Shown in pieces: positions 44,901 to 53,843 of a stretch of DNA of 64,000 bases. This DNA comes from Rhizobium sp. C1 (GTDB taxonomy: Bacteria; Pseudomonadota; Alphaproteobacteria; Rhizobiales; Rhizobiaceae). Under the pieces are notes generated by a model. It was not told the DNA's origin and ran no database searches. It was given only the letters and a program-made list of their open reading frames with translations. Position numbers and translations under genes: made by a program. The stretch lies in assembly GCF_021026335.1 (NCBI RefSeq), contig NZ_JAJNCY010000005.1, forward strand, positions 124,001 through 188,000, written 5' to 3'. The stretch's first letter is position 1. Each line of letters opens with the position of its first letter.

Positions 44901-44919
44901 CTGCCCATTACGCGGGCAA
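44901..44919 (-). promoter_or_regulatory. Candidate enhancer site upstream of the sigma-54 promoter
   Basis: CTGCCC-N7-GGGCAA forms a dyad centred about 100 nt upstream of the predicted start, the usual distance for NtrC-type enhancers. It does not match the NtrC consensus (TGCACC-N5-GGTGCA) exactly, so the bound protein is uncertain. The dyad also lies before the divergent lipocalin gene. Confidence 0.35.
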
Positions 44920-45010
44920 TTGAGAGAATATGCGCAATTTAAAGGCAGATCCTCGGCCGTGATCCGGCTTCGCAGGGCGGCCGTAGATTGTGCAAACGGA
45001 GGATTTCGAC

Positions 45011-45544
45011 ATGACCCCATGGACACACCTGCCTGTTGCCGCCATGCTCCTGACCGCCGGGCTCGGCGTCGCCACAGCCCCCGCACATGCCGAACCGAAG
45101 GTCGTTTCGGTCGGCCGCGATCATTATACCGGTACATGGCTGGAAATTGCCCGCACACCGATGCGCATCACTGATGGCTGCGTGGCGGGCTATACCACCT
45201 ACAAGCCCTCCGCGAGCCGGGACATTTACCGCATCGAGGACGGCTGCCGCATGGGATCGCCGAAAGGCGAACTCAGGACCATTGACGGTATCGGCAAGCT
45301 CGAAGACGCGGGTACCACGAATGCCAAGCTCACTGTCCGCTATCTCGGCGGCTTCGTGACGTTCAAATACTGGGTTCTATACAAGTCGCCCGATCGGAGC
45401 TGGTTCATCAGTGCTGATCCGCAGATGAAGAACCTGTGGATCTATGCCCGCAAGGCGCCCTCGAAAAAGGAATTGGCGGTCATGGTCGCGAAGGCGAAGT
45501 CGCTCGGCTATGACGTCAGCAAGCTGGAATATCCGGAGCCCTGA
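45011..45544 (+). CDS. Lipocalin-family exported protein
   Basis: A 177-residue protein with a signal peptide ending near APAHA-EPK. The mature part resembles bacterial lipocalins (Blc type): YTGTWLEIARTPMRI, the N-terminal GxW motif, then ITDGCVAGYTTY, a hydrophobic barrel strand FVTFKYWVLY and WFISADPQMKNLWIYARK near the end. It has no lipobox Cys, so it is probably periplasmic. Two Cys (in DGCVAGY and DGCRMG) could form a disulphide. ATG 45011 follows GGAGGA; the longer in-frame start at 44990 is unlikely. The ligand is unknown. Confidence 0.8.
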   Translation: MTPWTHLPVAAMLLTAGLGVATAPAHAEPKVVSVGRDHYTGTWLEIARTPMRITDGCVAGYTTYKPSASRDIYRIEDGCRMGSPKGELRTIDGIGKLEDAGTTNAKLTVRYLGGFVTFKYWVLYKSPDRSWFISADPQMKNLWIYARKAPSKKELAVMVAKAKSLGYDVSKLEYPEP

Positions 45545-45598
45545 TCGTGAAGTGAAGCGGTTTGTGCGGGCACAAGGACGTTTACCCTGTGCCGGACC

Positions 45599-46309
45599 TT
45601 ACCACTCTACGACGGAACCGTCATAGGCGAAGAAGCCGCCGGTTTTTTCCGGCGGCAGACCATCCAGAACGGCAAGCAGATTCCCTGCGGCTTCGGGCGG
45701 CGCAACACTCACATGAGTGCCGCGATAGCCGACGGAAAGGCCCGTTTCGACCGTGCCCGGATGAAGTACTGCGACAACCGCCAGGGGCCTGCTGCGTGCT
45801 ATTTCGATGGCAGCTGTGCGGATAATCTGGTTCTGCGCCGCCTTGGCGGCGCGATAGGATATCCAGCCGCCCAGATGATTGTCTCCGATCGAGCCGACGC
45901 GCGCGGAAAGCGAGGCGAAAACGGCCCGGCGGTTACGTGGCATCAGGCCCCCGAAATGCTTCAGGATCAGGGCAGGTCCGACCGCATTGAGTGCGAATTG
46001 GCGCAACATCGCCTGCGGATCGATGCTTTTCAGAGCCTTTTCCGGCCCGACACCGTCAATCGTCAGCGCGCCGGTGGCATTGAAAACGAGATCGAGCCCA
46101 TCGACTTCCGAAGCGATGTCCTGAGCCGCTTCGGCCACAGACGCCTCGTCCGTCACATCGAAACCGGGCGTGTCGCGCCGCGACAGCCGGAGGACAGCGC
46201 CACAGCGCGGGTCGGCCTGCAGCGCCTGCGTGATCGCGCCGCCGATCCCCCCGGATGCGCCGATGACCAGCGCGTTGTAACCGTCTTTCAGAGAATTCAT
46301 CTGAGCCAT
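45599..46309 (-). CDS. Short-chain dehydrogenase/reductase (CsgA-like)
   Basis: A 236-residue SDR. GASGGIGGAI is the cofactor motif, NATGAL replaces the usual NNAG, the catalytic Ser lies in FASLSARVGS and the Tyr-Lys pair in YRAAKAAQN. The shorter C-terminal part and the NATG motif put it in the SniffER/CsgA-like group rather than the classical metabolic SDRs. It converges on the lipocalin gene and diverges from the DUF2254 gene, so it is probably a single-gene unit. Substrate unknown. Confidence 0.87.
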   Translation of the reverse strand: MAQMNSLKDGYNALVIGASGGIGGAITQALQADPRCGAVLRLSRRDTPGFDVTDEASVAEAAQDIASEVDGLDLVFNATGALTIDGVGPEKALKSIDPQAMLRQFALNAVGPALILKHFGGLMPRNRRAVFASLSARVGSIGDNHLGGWISYRAAKAAQNQIIRTAAIEIARSRPLAVVAVLHPGTVETGLSVGYRGTHVSVAPPEAAGNLLAVLDGLPPEKTGGFFAYDGSVVEW

Positions 46310-46418
46310 GCCTTTTATACGGCCGCGTACCGCTCACGGATTTCAGCGCGCACCTTGCGAAGGCCTTGCTTTCGAAACGGTTTCCCAAGGATAATACAGT
46401 CATGACGGGCAGCGAGGC

Positions 46419-47696
46419 ATGATGAACTTCAGAGTGTGGAACCTATACAAGGCCTGGCGCCAAAAAATATGGCTGCGCGTTGTTGCCATTGCCTGCCTTT
46501 CTGTCCTTTCCGTCGTCGTAGCGCAGCTGCTCGCGCCCTATGTCCCGGAACTGGTCGCGTTCAAGGCGGGCTCCGAAGCCGTGTCGCAAATTCTTGAAAT
46601 CCTGGCTTCATCGATGCTTGCGGTCACAACCTTCTCGCTTTCCATCGCCGTAACGGGCTTCGGGACGGCGGCGGCAACGGCAACACCCCGCGCCACCGCG
46701 TTGCTTCAGGAAGACACCACGACGCAGAATGTGCTTGCAACCTTCATCGGCGCCTTTCTCTTCAGCCTGCTGGGGCTCATTGCGCTCAACGCCCAGCTCT
46801 ACAGTGCGTCGGGCAAGGTGGTGCTCTATCTCTTCACCATCGCCGTCGTTCTGCTTGTCGTCGTCGCGCTGATCCGCTGGATCGGCCACCTGATGAGCTT
46901 CGGGCGGATGGACAACACGCTGGACCGCGTCGAGACGGCCGCCAGCAATGCGCTCGCGGCGCGATTGGCCAATCCCTATCTCGGCGGACGCGTGCTGAAT
47001 GGGTCCCTGCCGGCGGACTGCATTGAAATTCCCTCGCGTATCACGGGCTATGTCGAGCATGTCGACATGCCGGCTCTTCAATCCATCGCCGAAGCGGTGG
47101 ACGGGGAGGTCTATGTTCTGGACATACCCGGTTCCTTCGTGGTGGAGCGCGGGCCGATTGCCTATCTGCGTGCCGAGAGCCTTTCCGACGAGGATGCGGA
47201 GCGTCTGCAGCAGGCTTTTGCAATCGGCCCGCAACGCGCCTTCGACGCCGATCCACGCTTCGGGCTCATCGTCTTGTCCGAAATCGCCTCGCGTGCGCTG
47301 TCGCCAGCTGTCAATGATCCGGGAACCGCCATCAGCGTGCTGGGACGGCTTGTGCGGATCCTGGCGGATTGGAACACGCGCGCCCGTGTCGAGCCCGACT
47401 ATCCTCTGGTCCATGTCAGTCCGATCAGGCCTGAGGAAGCCATCGAGGATGCGTTCAGGCCGATTGCGCGGGACGGCGCAGCAATGATCGAGGTTCAGGT
47501 CAGGCTCCAGAAGGCGCTGGCTGCGCTCCGGCAATCCGTGCCGGATGCGTTCAACACCCCGTGTACGCACCTTGCAGGCTATGCGCTTTCCCTGGCCGTC
47601 GAAGCCGGCTTGCCAGATGCGGAAATCGCGCTTCTTCGCGGTCTTTCTCAAGCCAAAACCATACCAGGAACAGGCGACACGAACATGTCAGTGTAA
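46419..47696 (+). CDS. DUF2254 membrane protein
   Basis: A 425-residue protein. Four hydrophobic segments in the first half (WLRVVAIACLSVLSVVVAQLL, SSMLAVTTFSLSIAVTGFG, FIGAFLFSLLGLIAL, VLYLFTIAVVLLVVVALI) are followed by a soluble C-terminal half containing FGLIVLSEIASRALSPAVNDPGT. This matches the DUF2254 family, whose function is not established. Two adjacent ATGs (46419 and 46422) may serve as the start. The crcB fluoride riboswitch begins about 55 nt after its stop. Confidence 0.87.
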   Translation: MMNFRVWNLYKAWRQKIWLRVVAIACLSVLSVVVAQLLAPYVPELVAFKAGSEAVSQILEILASSMLAVTTFSLSIAVTGFGTAAATATPRATALLQEDTTTQNVLATFIGAFLFSLLGLIALNAQLYSASGKVVLYLFTIAVVLLVVVALIRWIGHLMSFGRMDNTLDRVETAASNALAARLANPYLGGRVLNGSLPADCIEIPSRITGYVEHVDMPALQSIAEAVDGEVYVLDIPGSFVVERGPIAYLRAESLSDEDAERLQQAFAIGPQRAFDADPRFGLIVLSEIASRALSPAVNDPGTAISVLGRLVRILADWNTRARVEPDYPLVHVSPIRPEEAIEDAFRPIARDGAAMIEVQVRLQKALAALRQSVPDAFNTPCTHLAGYALSLAVEAGLPDAEIALLRGLSQAKTIPGTGDTNMSV

Positions 47697-47752
47697 CCGA
47701 GTGAACACCAGCGGATTGCAACGGCGCTGCGCTTGCACTACAGAACAAGTGG

Positions 47753-47815
47753 ATGGGAATGGGGCTTCCCGAGAACCGCCGGTCTTTGAAAAGGGCGCGG
47801 CTGATAGCTCCTGCC
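47753..47815 (+). ncRNA. Fluoride riboswitch (crcB motif)
   Basis: In order, the sequence shows GGGAATGGGGCTTCCC (first stem-loop), GAACCGCC (the pseudoknot strand), a variable arm and GGCTGATAGCTCCTGCC (47799-47815). These are the conserved blocks of the fluoride aptamer. It precedes crcB by about 100 nt, the expected context, and should raise CrcB expression when fluoride is present. Confidence 0.9.
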
Positions 47816-47883
47816 GAATGCGGAACAGGCGAAAGCTCTCCGCGATGGCGGGAGCATGTCTTGACCTTCCCGCAATCGCAAGG

Positions 47884-47904
47884 CTTTCGTTCTTTTAACG
47901 AAAG
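47884..47904 (+). promoter_or_regulatory. Hairpin holding the crcB ribosome-binding site
   Basis: A perfect 8-bp stem CTTTCGTT (47884-47891) / AACGAAAG (47897-47904) with a CTTTT loop. The 3' arm contains most of the Shine-Dalgarno GAAAGGA, 10 nt before ATG 47916. It could mask ribosome binding as the expression platform of the fluoride riboswitch. It lacks a proper T-run, so a terminator role is less likely. Confidence 0.55.
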
Positions 47905-47915
47905 GACTTTTATTC

Positions 47916-48302
47916 ATGAACTATCTGATCGTCTTCATCGGCGCCGGCATCGGCGGCGTACTCCGGCAGGGCGTCAATGTCGCAACCCTGAAGTGGCTTG
48001 GCCCGAATTTCCCCTGGGGAACACTCTGCGTCAACATTGTCGGCAGTCTCGTCATGGGTCTGATTGCGGAATACTGGGCGCTGAAGTCCGGCCTGCCGCA
48101 ATCGGCACGTCTGTTCCTCACCACCGGCATTCTCGGTGGCTTCACGACCTTTTCGACCTTCTCGCTCGACACTGCGACGATTTTCGAACGTGGCGAGACC
48201 TGGCTCGCCACCGGCTATGCCATCGCCTCCGTCGTTCTTTCGGTGGGCGCGCTTTTTCTCGGTCTGGCGATTGTCCGCAATCTGGTCACCGTTCAGGGTT
48301 GA
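47916..48302 (+). CDS. crcB: Fluoride ion channel CrcB/Fluc
   Basis: A 128-residue four-helix membrane protein that forms a dual-topology dimeric fluoride channel. Conserved features include GAGIGGVLRQ near the N-terminus, the pore Asn in GTLCVNIVGS, and the Gly-Phe-Thr-Thr-Phe-Ser-Thr-Phe box (GGFTTFSTFS) that lines the ion path and central sodium site. The fluoride riboswitch upstream confirms the role. Confidence 0.96.
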   Translation: MNYLIVFIGAGIGGVLRQGVNVATLKWLGPNFPWGTLCVNIVGSLVMGLIAEYWALKSGLPQSARLFLTTGILGGFTTFSTFSLDTATIFERGETWLATGYAIASVVLSVGALFLGLAIVRNLVTVQG

Positions 48303-48365
48303 TTGCAGATCGACAAATGGCTTGAGCGCGACAGCGTACGCGCTCGGCACTTCGCCGGGAATGGC

Positions 48366-48746
48366 CTATTCGTACTCGAAGACGGTCTCGCCATAGCCCA
48401 CAAGATCGCCGGGCTTCACCGGCTTGGCAGAGACACGCCCCGCCTTCTCCGCCTCGATAGCAAAGCGGATCTCGCCAAGCTCGAGGAAGCCCACGACCTG
48501 GTGTTCAGAAACACGGTCGCCTGACCGGACTGGCGGAACCGTATCGGCAAAGACGCCGAAATAGCGGGTGCGTATCGCGTTCTTCGCCTTCACCGGCAGG
48601 GCCACCGCTGTAGCCGGCGCGACAGGCTTGTGCGGACGGTTGACGATGACCTTCAACCGTCCGCCCTGCCCGATCGCGCATTCGAGTTCGGCAAGACCGC
48701 GCGATTTGGCAAGCGCGACGGCGCGTTCGATTTCGTCGAGCGTCAT
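48366..48746 (-). CDS. Biotin-carrier-like protein lacking the biotinyl lysine
   Basis: A 126-residue protein at the end of the Pxp/Acc cluster. It opens like an AccB ([22 protein letters not shown]) and ends in a lipoyl/biotinyl fold ([12 protein letters not shown], then [16 protein letters not shown]). Where a carrier has EAMKM it has ELGEI, so there is no Lys to biotinylate. It therefore cannot carry CO2 and may be structural or regulatory. Its ATG overlaps the accC stop (ATGA), so it is coupled to the carboxylase. Confidence 0.8.
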   Translation of the reverse strand: MTLDEIERAVALAKSRGLAELECAIGQGGRLKVIVNRPHKPVAPATAVALPVKAKNAIRTRYFGVFADTVPPVRSGDRVSEHQVVGFLELGEIRFAIEAEKAGRVSAKPVKPGDLVGYGETVFEYE

Positions 48747-50110
48747 GCTCCGCCCTCCGGCTTCATTGCCCCCGAGGCAATCAGCGCCTCCAGATGATGA
48801 ATGTCGAACCCGCCCTGTCGGAAGCCGGGATCGTTCATCAGCCGCCGCTGCAGCGGAATGTTCGTCGTCAGCCCGCCGATCTCGTATTCGGCCAGCGCCA
48901 CCTTCATCCGGATCAAGGCCTCCTCGCGGGTGTCGCCGTAAGCGATGAGTTTCGCCACGAGCGAATCGTAATGCGGCGGCACCTCGTAGCCGTCATAGAG
49001 ATGCGTATCGAGCCGGATGCCCGGGCCGCCCGGCGGGCGATGCGTCTCGACCATCCCAGGCGACGGCGTGAAGGCGAAAGAGTCTTCGGCATTGATGCGG
49101 CATTCGATGGCGTGGCCGCGCATGGTGATGTCAGCCTGCGTGAAGGAGAGCGGCTCGCCCATCGCAATGCGGATCTGCTCACGCACGATGTCGATGCCCG
49201 TCACCATTTCCGTCACCGGATGCTCGACCTGCACGCGCGTGTTCATTTCGATGAAGAAGAACTCGCCGTTCTCGTAGAGGAATTCGAACGTGCCCGCGCC
49301 GCGATAGCCCATCTGTTTGCAGGCCGCGACGCAGCGCGCACCGACGCGCTCGATCGCTTCGCGCGGGATGCCCGGCGCGGGTGACTCTTCGATAACCTTC
49401 TGGTGCCGGCGCTGCATGGAGCAATCCCGCTCGCCGAGCATGACCGTATTGCCATGGTTGTCGGCGAGGATCTGGATTTCGACATGGCGCGGATGTTCGA
49501 GGAACATCTCGATATAGACATCGGGATTGCCGAAGGCGCGCCCCGCCTCCTCGCGCGTCAGCGCAACCGCATCCGCCAACTCCTCCTCGCGACGAACGAT
49601 GCGCATACCGCGGCCGCCGCCGCCGCCCGAGGCTTTCACGATGACCGGATAGCCGGTCTCGGCGGCGATATGGCGGACACGCCAGTCTTCGTCGGGCAAG
49701 GCTCCGCCGGAGCCCGGAACGCAAGGCACACCGGCCGCGCGCATGGCTTCCTTGGCGGCAATCTTGTCGCCCATGGTGCGGATGGCGTCAGCCGGCGGGC
49801 CGATGAAGACGAGCCCGGCCTTCTCCACCGCCTCGGCGAAACCGGCATTTTCCGAGAGGAAGCCATAGCCAGGGTGGATTGCCCCTGCCCCGGTCGCCTT
49901 GGCTGCGAGCAGGATCGAAGCGATGTTGAGATAGCTGTCGCGCGCGGGTGCCGGGCCGATGCAGAGGCGCTTGTCGGCCAGCTGCACATGACGCAGGTCA
50001 CGATCGGCTTCCGAATGAATGGCGACCGTCTTCAGACCCAGCGACCGGCAGGCGCGCAGGATGCGCAGCGCGATCTCTCCCCGGTTGGCGATGAGAACCG
50101 TATCGAACAT
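48743..50110 (-). CDS. accC: Biotin carboxylase (AccC-type)
   Basis: A 455-residue ATP-grasp enzyme that carboxylates a biotin carrier. Features are [19 protein letters not shown], the Gly-rich ATP loop [31 protein letters not shown] and [18 protein letters not shown]. It is paired with the AccB-like carrier 2 nt upstream and next to PxpB/PxpC, which suggests a carboxylase linked to 5-oxoproline or a related amide rather than the housekeeping acetyl-CoA carboxylase; this is inferred from context. Confidence 0.9.
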   Translation of the reverse strand: MFDTVLIANRGEIALRILRACRSLGLKTVAIHSEADRDLRHVQLADKRLCIGPAPARDSYLNIASILLAAKATGAGAIHPGYGFLSENAGFAEAVEKAGLVFIGPPADAIRTMGDKIAAKEAMRAAGVPCVPGSGGALPDEDWRVRHIAAETGYPVIVKASGGGGGRGMRIVRREEELADAVALTREEAGRAFGNPDVYIEMFLEHPRHVEIQILADNHGNTVMLGERDCSMQRRHQKVIEESPAPGIPREAIERVGARCVAACKQMGYRGAGTFEFLYENGEFFFIEMNTRVQVEHPVTEMVTGIDIVREQIRIAMGEPLSFTQADITMRGHAIECRINAEDSFAFTPSPGMVETHRPPGGPGIRLDTHLYDGYEVPPHYDSLVAKLIAYGDTREEALIRMKVALAEYEIGGLTTNIPLQRRLMNDPGFRQGGFDIHHLEALIASGAMKPEGGA

Positions 50111-50112
50111 GG

Positions 50113-50541
50113 TCAGTCGCCAATCTCGAACAGCAGCATGCCGCGCACGACCGGCGCGCCATCCTCGACCATGATGGACTGGATGCGGCCCGCGCGATCC
50201 GCCTCGATTGGGGTGAGCATCTTCATCGCCTCGATGAGGCCGAGCACCTGCCCCTCCTCGATTATGTCGCCCGGCTTCACATAGGGCTCCGCACCCGGCG
50301 CGGGCGAACGGTAGAAGGTGCCGGCCATGCCGGACGTGAGACGATGGAGTGCCGGCTGAGGCGGTGCCGCCACCTCGCCCGCGCCCTTCATCTCGACATG
50401 CGCGACTCGCTCCGCCGAGCCCACGGTCTCTTCGTCGCCAAGCGTGATACGCACGGTCTCGCCATTCGCCTCATATTCGAGACCGGCGATCCCGCTCTTT
50501 TTCGCCAGTTCGATCAGACGTTCGATGAAGTCGATATCCAT
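50113..50541 (-). CDS. accB: Biotin carboxyl carrier protein (AccB-type)
   Basis: A 142-residue carrier. The N-terminal helix is [22 protein letters not shown], a Pro/Ala linker follows, and the biotinyl domain has the target Lys at 107 in IEAMKML. A thumb-like segment ([18 protein letters not shown]) marks it as an AccB-class carrier. ATG 50541 is chosen over an in-frame start at 50814, which lies inside the pxpC gene. It sits between pxpC and accC. Confidence 0.9.
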   Translation of the reverse strand: MDIDFIERLIELAKKSGIAGLEYEANGETVRITLGDEETVGSAERVAHVEMKGAGEVAAPPQPALHRLTSGMAGTFYRSPAPGAEPYVKPGDIIEEGQVLGLIEAMKMLTPIEADRAGRIQSIMVEDGAPVVRGMLLFEIGD

Positions 50542-50548
50542 GGTGATC

Positions 50549-51508
50549 CTATCCCGCCAGTGACCGGGCGACCTCGACCGTACGGGCAAGTGCGTCGATC
50601 TCATGGCGCTGCTTGCGAAGCGCGGCATTGGCCTCGTCGGGCGTGACTTCGGTGAAGAGAAAGCGGCTGTCCGGTCCCGCTTGTCCGACGATCCAGAGAT
50701 CGGCTTCGATGATGGTCGCGATCTTCGGATAGCCGCCGCACGTATTGGCATCCGCCAGCTGGATGATCGGCTTGCCGGAAGGCGGAACCTGCACCGTGCC
50801 TGGCAAGATGCCATGCGACATCAACTCCAGCCGGCGCTCCAGCTTCAGCTCCGGCCCTTCCAGCCGATAGCCCATGCGATCGGCCTCCTGCGTGACCCGC
50901 CAAGCCCAGCGCGAGAAGAGCTTGCGCGCATCGGCGCTGAAGACGGAATGTTCCGCCGCGGGAACGACCCGGACGGGAAGCGGATTGGCAAAATCAAGTG
51001 CGGCGAAGGGGTCGAGCGCTGCCCCAAAGGCCCGCATGTATGGCTTGGGCGTCACATTGAGCCGGTCGCCGCGCTTCAGGCCACGGCCCTCAAGCCCGCC
51101 ATAGCCGGATTTCAGGTCTGTTGCACGAGACCCCAGCACCGGCTCGACATCGATCCCGCCGGCAAAAGTGATGTAGACGCGCGCGCCCTTGTCCGGCGGC
51201 GCGATCACCAGCGTCTCACCTTCTGCCGCACTCGCGGCCCAGCGCGCCGGGAGCGGGCGACCGGCGAGTGTCACCGCGCCCTCGGCACCTGTCACCGCGA
51301 AGCGTGCAGGCTGGTCGAAGCGCAGACGGAAGGGGAAAATGGCGATCTCCAGCCCGGCGGCGTTCAGGTCATTGCCGAGCAGCGCATTGCCGATCATCAG
51401 CGACAGGCGATCCATGGCGCCGCTGCGGCTCACCCCGATGTCGAAGCGTCCGTTGCGGCCGAGATCCTGAACCGAGTTCGCAGCGCCCGTCGTCAGCACC
51501 TCGATCAT
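50549..51508 (-). CDS. pxpC: 5-oxoprolinase subunit C / biotin-dependent carboxyltransferase family (PxpC/KipA)
   Basis: A 319-residue protein of the KipA/PxpC family. It has MIEVLTTGAANSVQDLGRNG, the SRSGAMDRLSLMIGNALLGN block and a C-terminal ADANTCGGYPKIATIIEADLW. With PxpB it forms the ATP-dependent 5-oxoprolinase core in other bacteria; homologous domains occur within urea carboxylase (compare uca in this window). ATG 51508 overlaps the pxpB stop (ATGA). An ORF extension to 51847 is not coding. Confidence 0.9.
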   Translation of the reverse strand: MIEVLTTGAANSVQDLGRNGRFDIGVSRSGAMDRLSLMIGNALLGNDLNAAGLEIAIFPFRLRFDQPARFAVTGAEGAVTLAGRPLPARWAASAAEGETLVIAPPDKGARVYITFAGGIDVEPVLGSRATDLKSGYGGLEGRGLKRGDRLNVTPKPYMRAFGAALDPFAALDFANPLPVRVVPAAEHSVFSADARKLFSRWAWRVTQEADRMGYRLEGPELKLERRLELMSHGILPGTVQVPPSGKPIIQLADANTCGGYPKIATIIEADLWIVGQAGPDSRFLFTEVTPDEANAALRKQRHEIDALARTVEVARSLAG

Positions 51509-52164
51509 AGCCAGACATCCTCGATGGTGAAGCGGACAATGTCGCCCGGCGCCAATGTCGAGGGTTTGTCGCGATGCGGATCGAAGAGCGCGATGTTCGT
51601 GCGGCCTATAATGTGCCAGCCGGACGGCGACGTTTGCGGCATGACAGCCGCCTGCGCCCCACCGACGATCACCGAACCAACGGGGACGGCCAGCCGCGGC
51701 GTCGAGCGTCTTGCAATCGCCAGCGCCGGATCGAGACCGGAGAGATAGGGAAAGCCGGGCATCGCGCCGATGGCCGCCACCTGATAGGTGCCGGCGGCAT
51801 GCCGCTGCGCGGCCTCCAGCGGGGCCAGCCCGCAATGGCGCGCCCACGGCTTGAAGTCCTCGCCATTCTGCCCGCCATAGACGACTGGAATTTCCACTGT
51901 CTTACCGCGACGCGGCAGTGGTTGTGCCTTCGCCCAGCGCTCGGTCAACTGCTTGCGCGCCTCTTCAGGGACGATCTCTTCCGGGTTGAACAGGGCGAGA
52001 ATGTTGTTCATCCCCGGTACCGTTTCGGTGAAACCGGGTGCCGCTTGAAGGTCGGTGGCCAGCGACCAGATGCGCTTCTGGAACTGCTCGTCGAAGCGGC
52101 TCGAATTGGATTGCAGGAGCAACGCACTTCCGCCCGAAAAACTGATCGTGATCGGTTCTCGCAT
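51505..52164 (-). CDS. pxpB: 5-oxoprolinase subunit B (PxpB/KipI)
   Basis: A 219-residue KipI/PxpB-family protein. Recognisable blocks are ALFNPEEIVPEEARKQL, IPVVYGGQNGEDF (the family YGG motif), GAMPGFPYLSGLDPAL, VPVGSVIVGGAQAAVMP and SPSGWHIIGRT. It heads the minus-strand operon pxpB-pxpC-accB-accC-carrier-like protein. The third subunit, PxpA (LamB/YcsF), is not in the window. Confidence 0.92.
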   Translation of the reverse strand: MREPITISFSGGSALLLQSNSSRFDEQFQKRIWSLATDLQAAPGFTETVPGMNNILALFNPEEIVPEEARKQLTERWAKAQPLPRRGKTVEIPVVYGGQNGEDFKPWARHCGLAPLEAAQRHAAGTYQVAAIGAMPGFPYLSGLDPALAIARRSTPRLAVPVGSVIVGGAQAAVMPQTSPSGWHIIGRTNIALFDPHRDKPSTLAPGDIVRFTIEDVWL

Positions 52165-52321
52165 GGCGGCTTGGGGCTCCTCTCCGGCGGGTTGGACGCA
52201 TGAGACTCAAGCGCCCTCCCGTTGCGTCAGGATGGCCCTTTCAGCAAACGAAAACAAGGAAGCGGCGAGGTTATCCCCTGCCCTGCCAAAGCATTCGCAC
52301 GTTTCCGTTTGCGCGCAGCCG

Positions 52322-52450
52322 CCCCCTCACCCCGCCTCCGCTAACGCTCGGCGGACCTCTCCCCGGAGGGGCGAGGAAGACCGAGAGGCTGCGGCCTTTC
52401 CCTCTTCTCCCCATCGGGGAGAAGGTGGCCCGAAGGGTCGGATGAGGGGG
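52322..52450 (+). repeat. RIME-like intergenic repeat, copy 1
   Basis: About 129 bp in the gap between pxpB and the FAH gene. Its arms are CCCCCTCACCCCGCCTCCGC at the left and CGGATGAGGGGG at the right, with internal stems ACCTCTCCCCGG and CTTCTCCCCATCGGGGAGAAG. The second copy at 63116-63245 has the same orientation and nearly the same arms. This matches the Rhizobium intergenic mosaic elements known in rhizobia. Confidence 0.85.
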
Positions 52451-52490
52451 CGCCAAGCCCGGAAACGCTCGCGTTCCTTATGCTGTGCGC

Positions 52491-53663
52491 TTACAGCCGC
52501 TCGATCAGCCCGCGCTCGGCGAGGTTCTTCATCAGCGCCCTGACGCCGAAGGTCCATTCCGGGCAGGCATCCGTGCGGTCGACGATGTTGACGAGACGTC
52601 CGAGCCGGGGCGAGGCAATTTCTACCCGGTCGCCGATTTCATGGGTGAAGCCGAGGCCGGGACCGCGCCGGTCCTTGACCGGGGCGAACATGGTTCCGAG
52701 AAAGAGCACTGCGCCATCGGGATATTGGTGGTTGCGGTTCAGCATCTGGCTCGCAAGGTTCTGCGGGCTCCGGCTGATAGCCGACATATGGCTGACGCCC
52801 GTCATCTCGAACCCATCCTCGCCCGTCACGCTCAGCGAGACGCTCAAGCCTCCAACATCTTCCAGCGTAAAGCCCTTGTCGAATAGGCGGATGAAGGGGC
52901 CGAGCGCGCAGGAGGCATTGTTATCTTTCGCCTTGCCGAGCAGCAGCGCCGAGCGGCCCTCGACATCGCGCAGGTTCACGTCATTGCCGAGCGTCACACC
53001 GACGATCGTGCCATCCGAGCGGACGGCGAGCACCACTTCGGGCTCCGGATTGTTCCATTCGGAGATCGGATGAATGCCGACCTTGGCGCCGCAGCCGACG
53101 GCCGACATGACCTGGGCCTTCGTGAAAATTTCCGCATCCGGACCGATGCCGACTTCGAGATATTGCGACCAGAGCCCCATGTCCCGCAGCAGGGCCTTGA
53201 CCTTCGCCGCCTGCGGCGATCCGGCGACGACACCCTTCAGGCTTTCCCCCAGAATCGGCGCAAGACGCTTGCGGATTTCCTCAGCGCGGCCGCTATCGCC
53301 CTTGGCCTGTTCCTCGATCACACGCTCCAGCATGCTCCCGGCAAAGGTCACGCCTGCGGCCTTGATCGCCTGAAGATCGACCGGGGCCAGCAACTCGCCA
53401 GCTTCTCCGTTCAGGAAGGCATCGAGCGGGCCGAGGCCGGGAAGATCGGTGAGGCTTGAGAGCCATGCCGCAATGTCCGGTTTTTCGAGAAGCGACGCGA
53501 TCGTGGCAACGTGAGCGGAGAGATCGTGCACATGCCCGCCCCGCAGGATGACCGGCGAAGGACCGGCGGCGGCCTTCGACCAGACGCGGCCGACGAGCAG
53601 GGCGTCATCCGAATCCTCCGGCGAAATCGTGGCTGCAGTCAGCGACGGGCTCACATGAACCAT
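52491..53663 (-). CDS. Fumarylacetoacetate hydrolase (FAH) family protein
   Basis: A 390-residue enzyme with a C-terminal FAH domain (SAVGCGAKVGIHPISEWNNP with the metal-binding Glu of EPEVVLAV, then DVNLRDVEGRSALLLGKAKD and GTMFAPVKD). Longer N-terminal parts occur in sugar-acid relatives. It is divergent from the ytfQ sugar importer, and FAH proteins such as GguC sit beside sugar importers in rhizobia, so hydrolysis or dehydration of a 2-keto-3-deoxy sugar acid is likely. The exact substrate is not known. Confidence 0.8.
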   Translation of the reverse strand: MVHVSPSLTAATISPEDSDDALLVGRVWSKAAAGPSPVILRGGHVHDLSAHVATIASLLEKPDIAAWLSSLTDLPGLGPLDAFLNGEAGELLAPVDLQAIKAAGVTFAGSMLERVIEEQAKGDSGRAEEIRKRLAPILGESLKGVVAGSPQAAKVKALLRDMGLWSQYLEVGIGPDAEIFTKAQVMSAVGCGAKVGIHPISEWNNPEPEVVLAVRSDGTIVGVTLGNDVNLRDVEGRSALLLGKAKDNNASCALGPFIRLFDKGFTLEDVGGLSVSLSVTGEDGFEMTGVSHMSAISRSPQNLASQMLNRNHQYPDGAVLFLGTMFAPVKDRRGPGLGFTHEIGDRVEIASPRLGRLVNIVDRTDACPEWTFGVRALMKNLAERGLIERL

Positions 53664-53843
53664 GAATTCCTCCCGAAATTTTCTCTGGCTTGTGTTTCCG
53701 TTCTGGACGATTCAGGCGCTTCGCGCAATCGCCGGCGCCGCGCTGCGCCTGCACAACGCAGGTGCGGGAAGCAGTTGATTCCACTCGATTGAGAATGCAT
53801 TCCAGCGGCATCCCATACGCGCATTTTCATCTTTTACGTGTAT

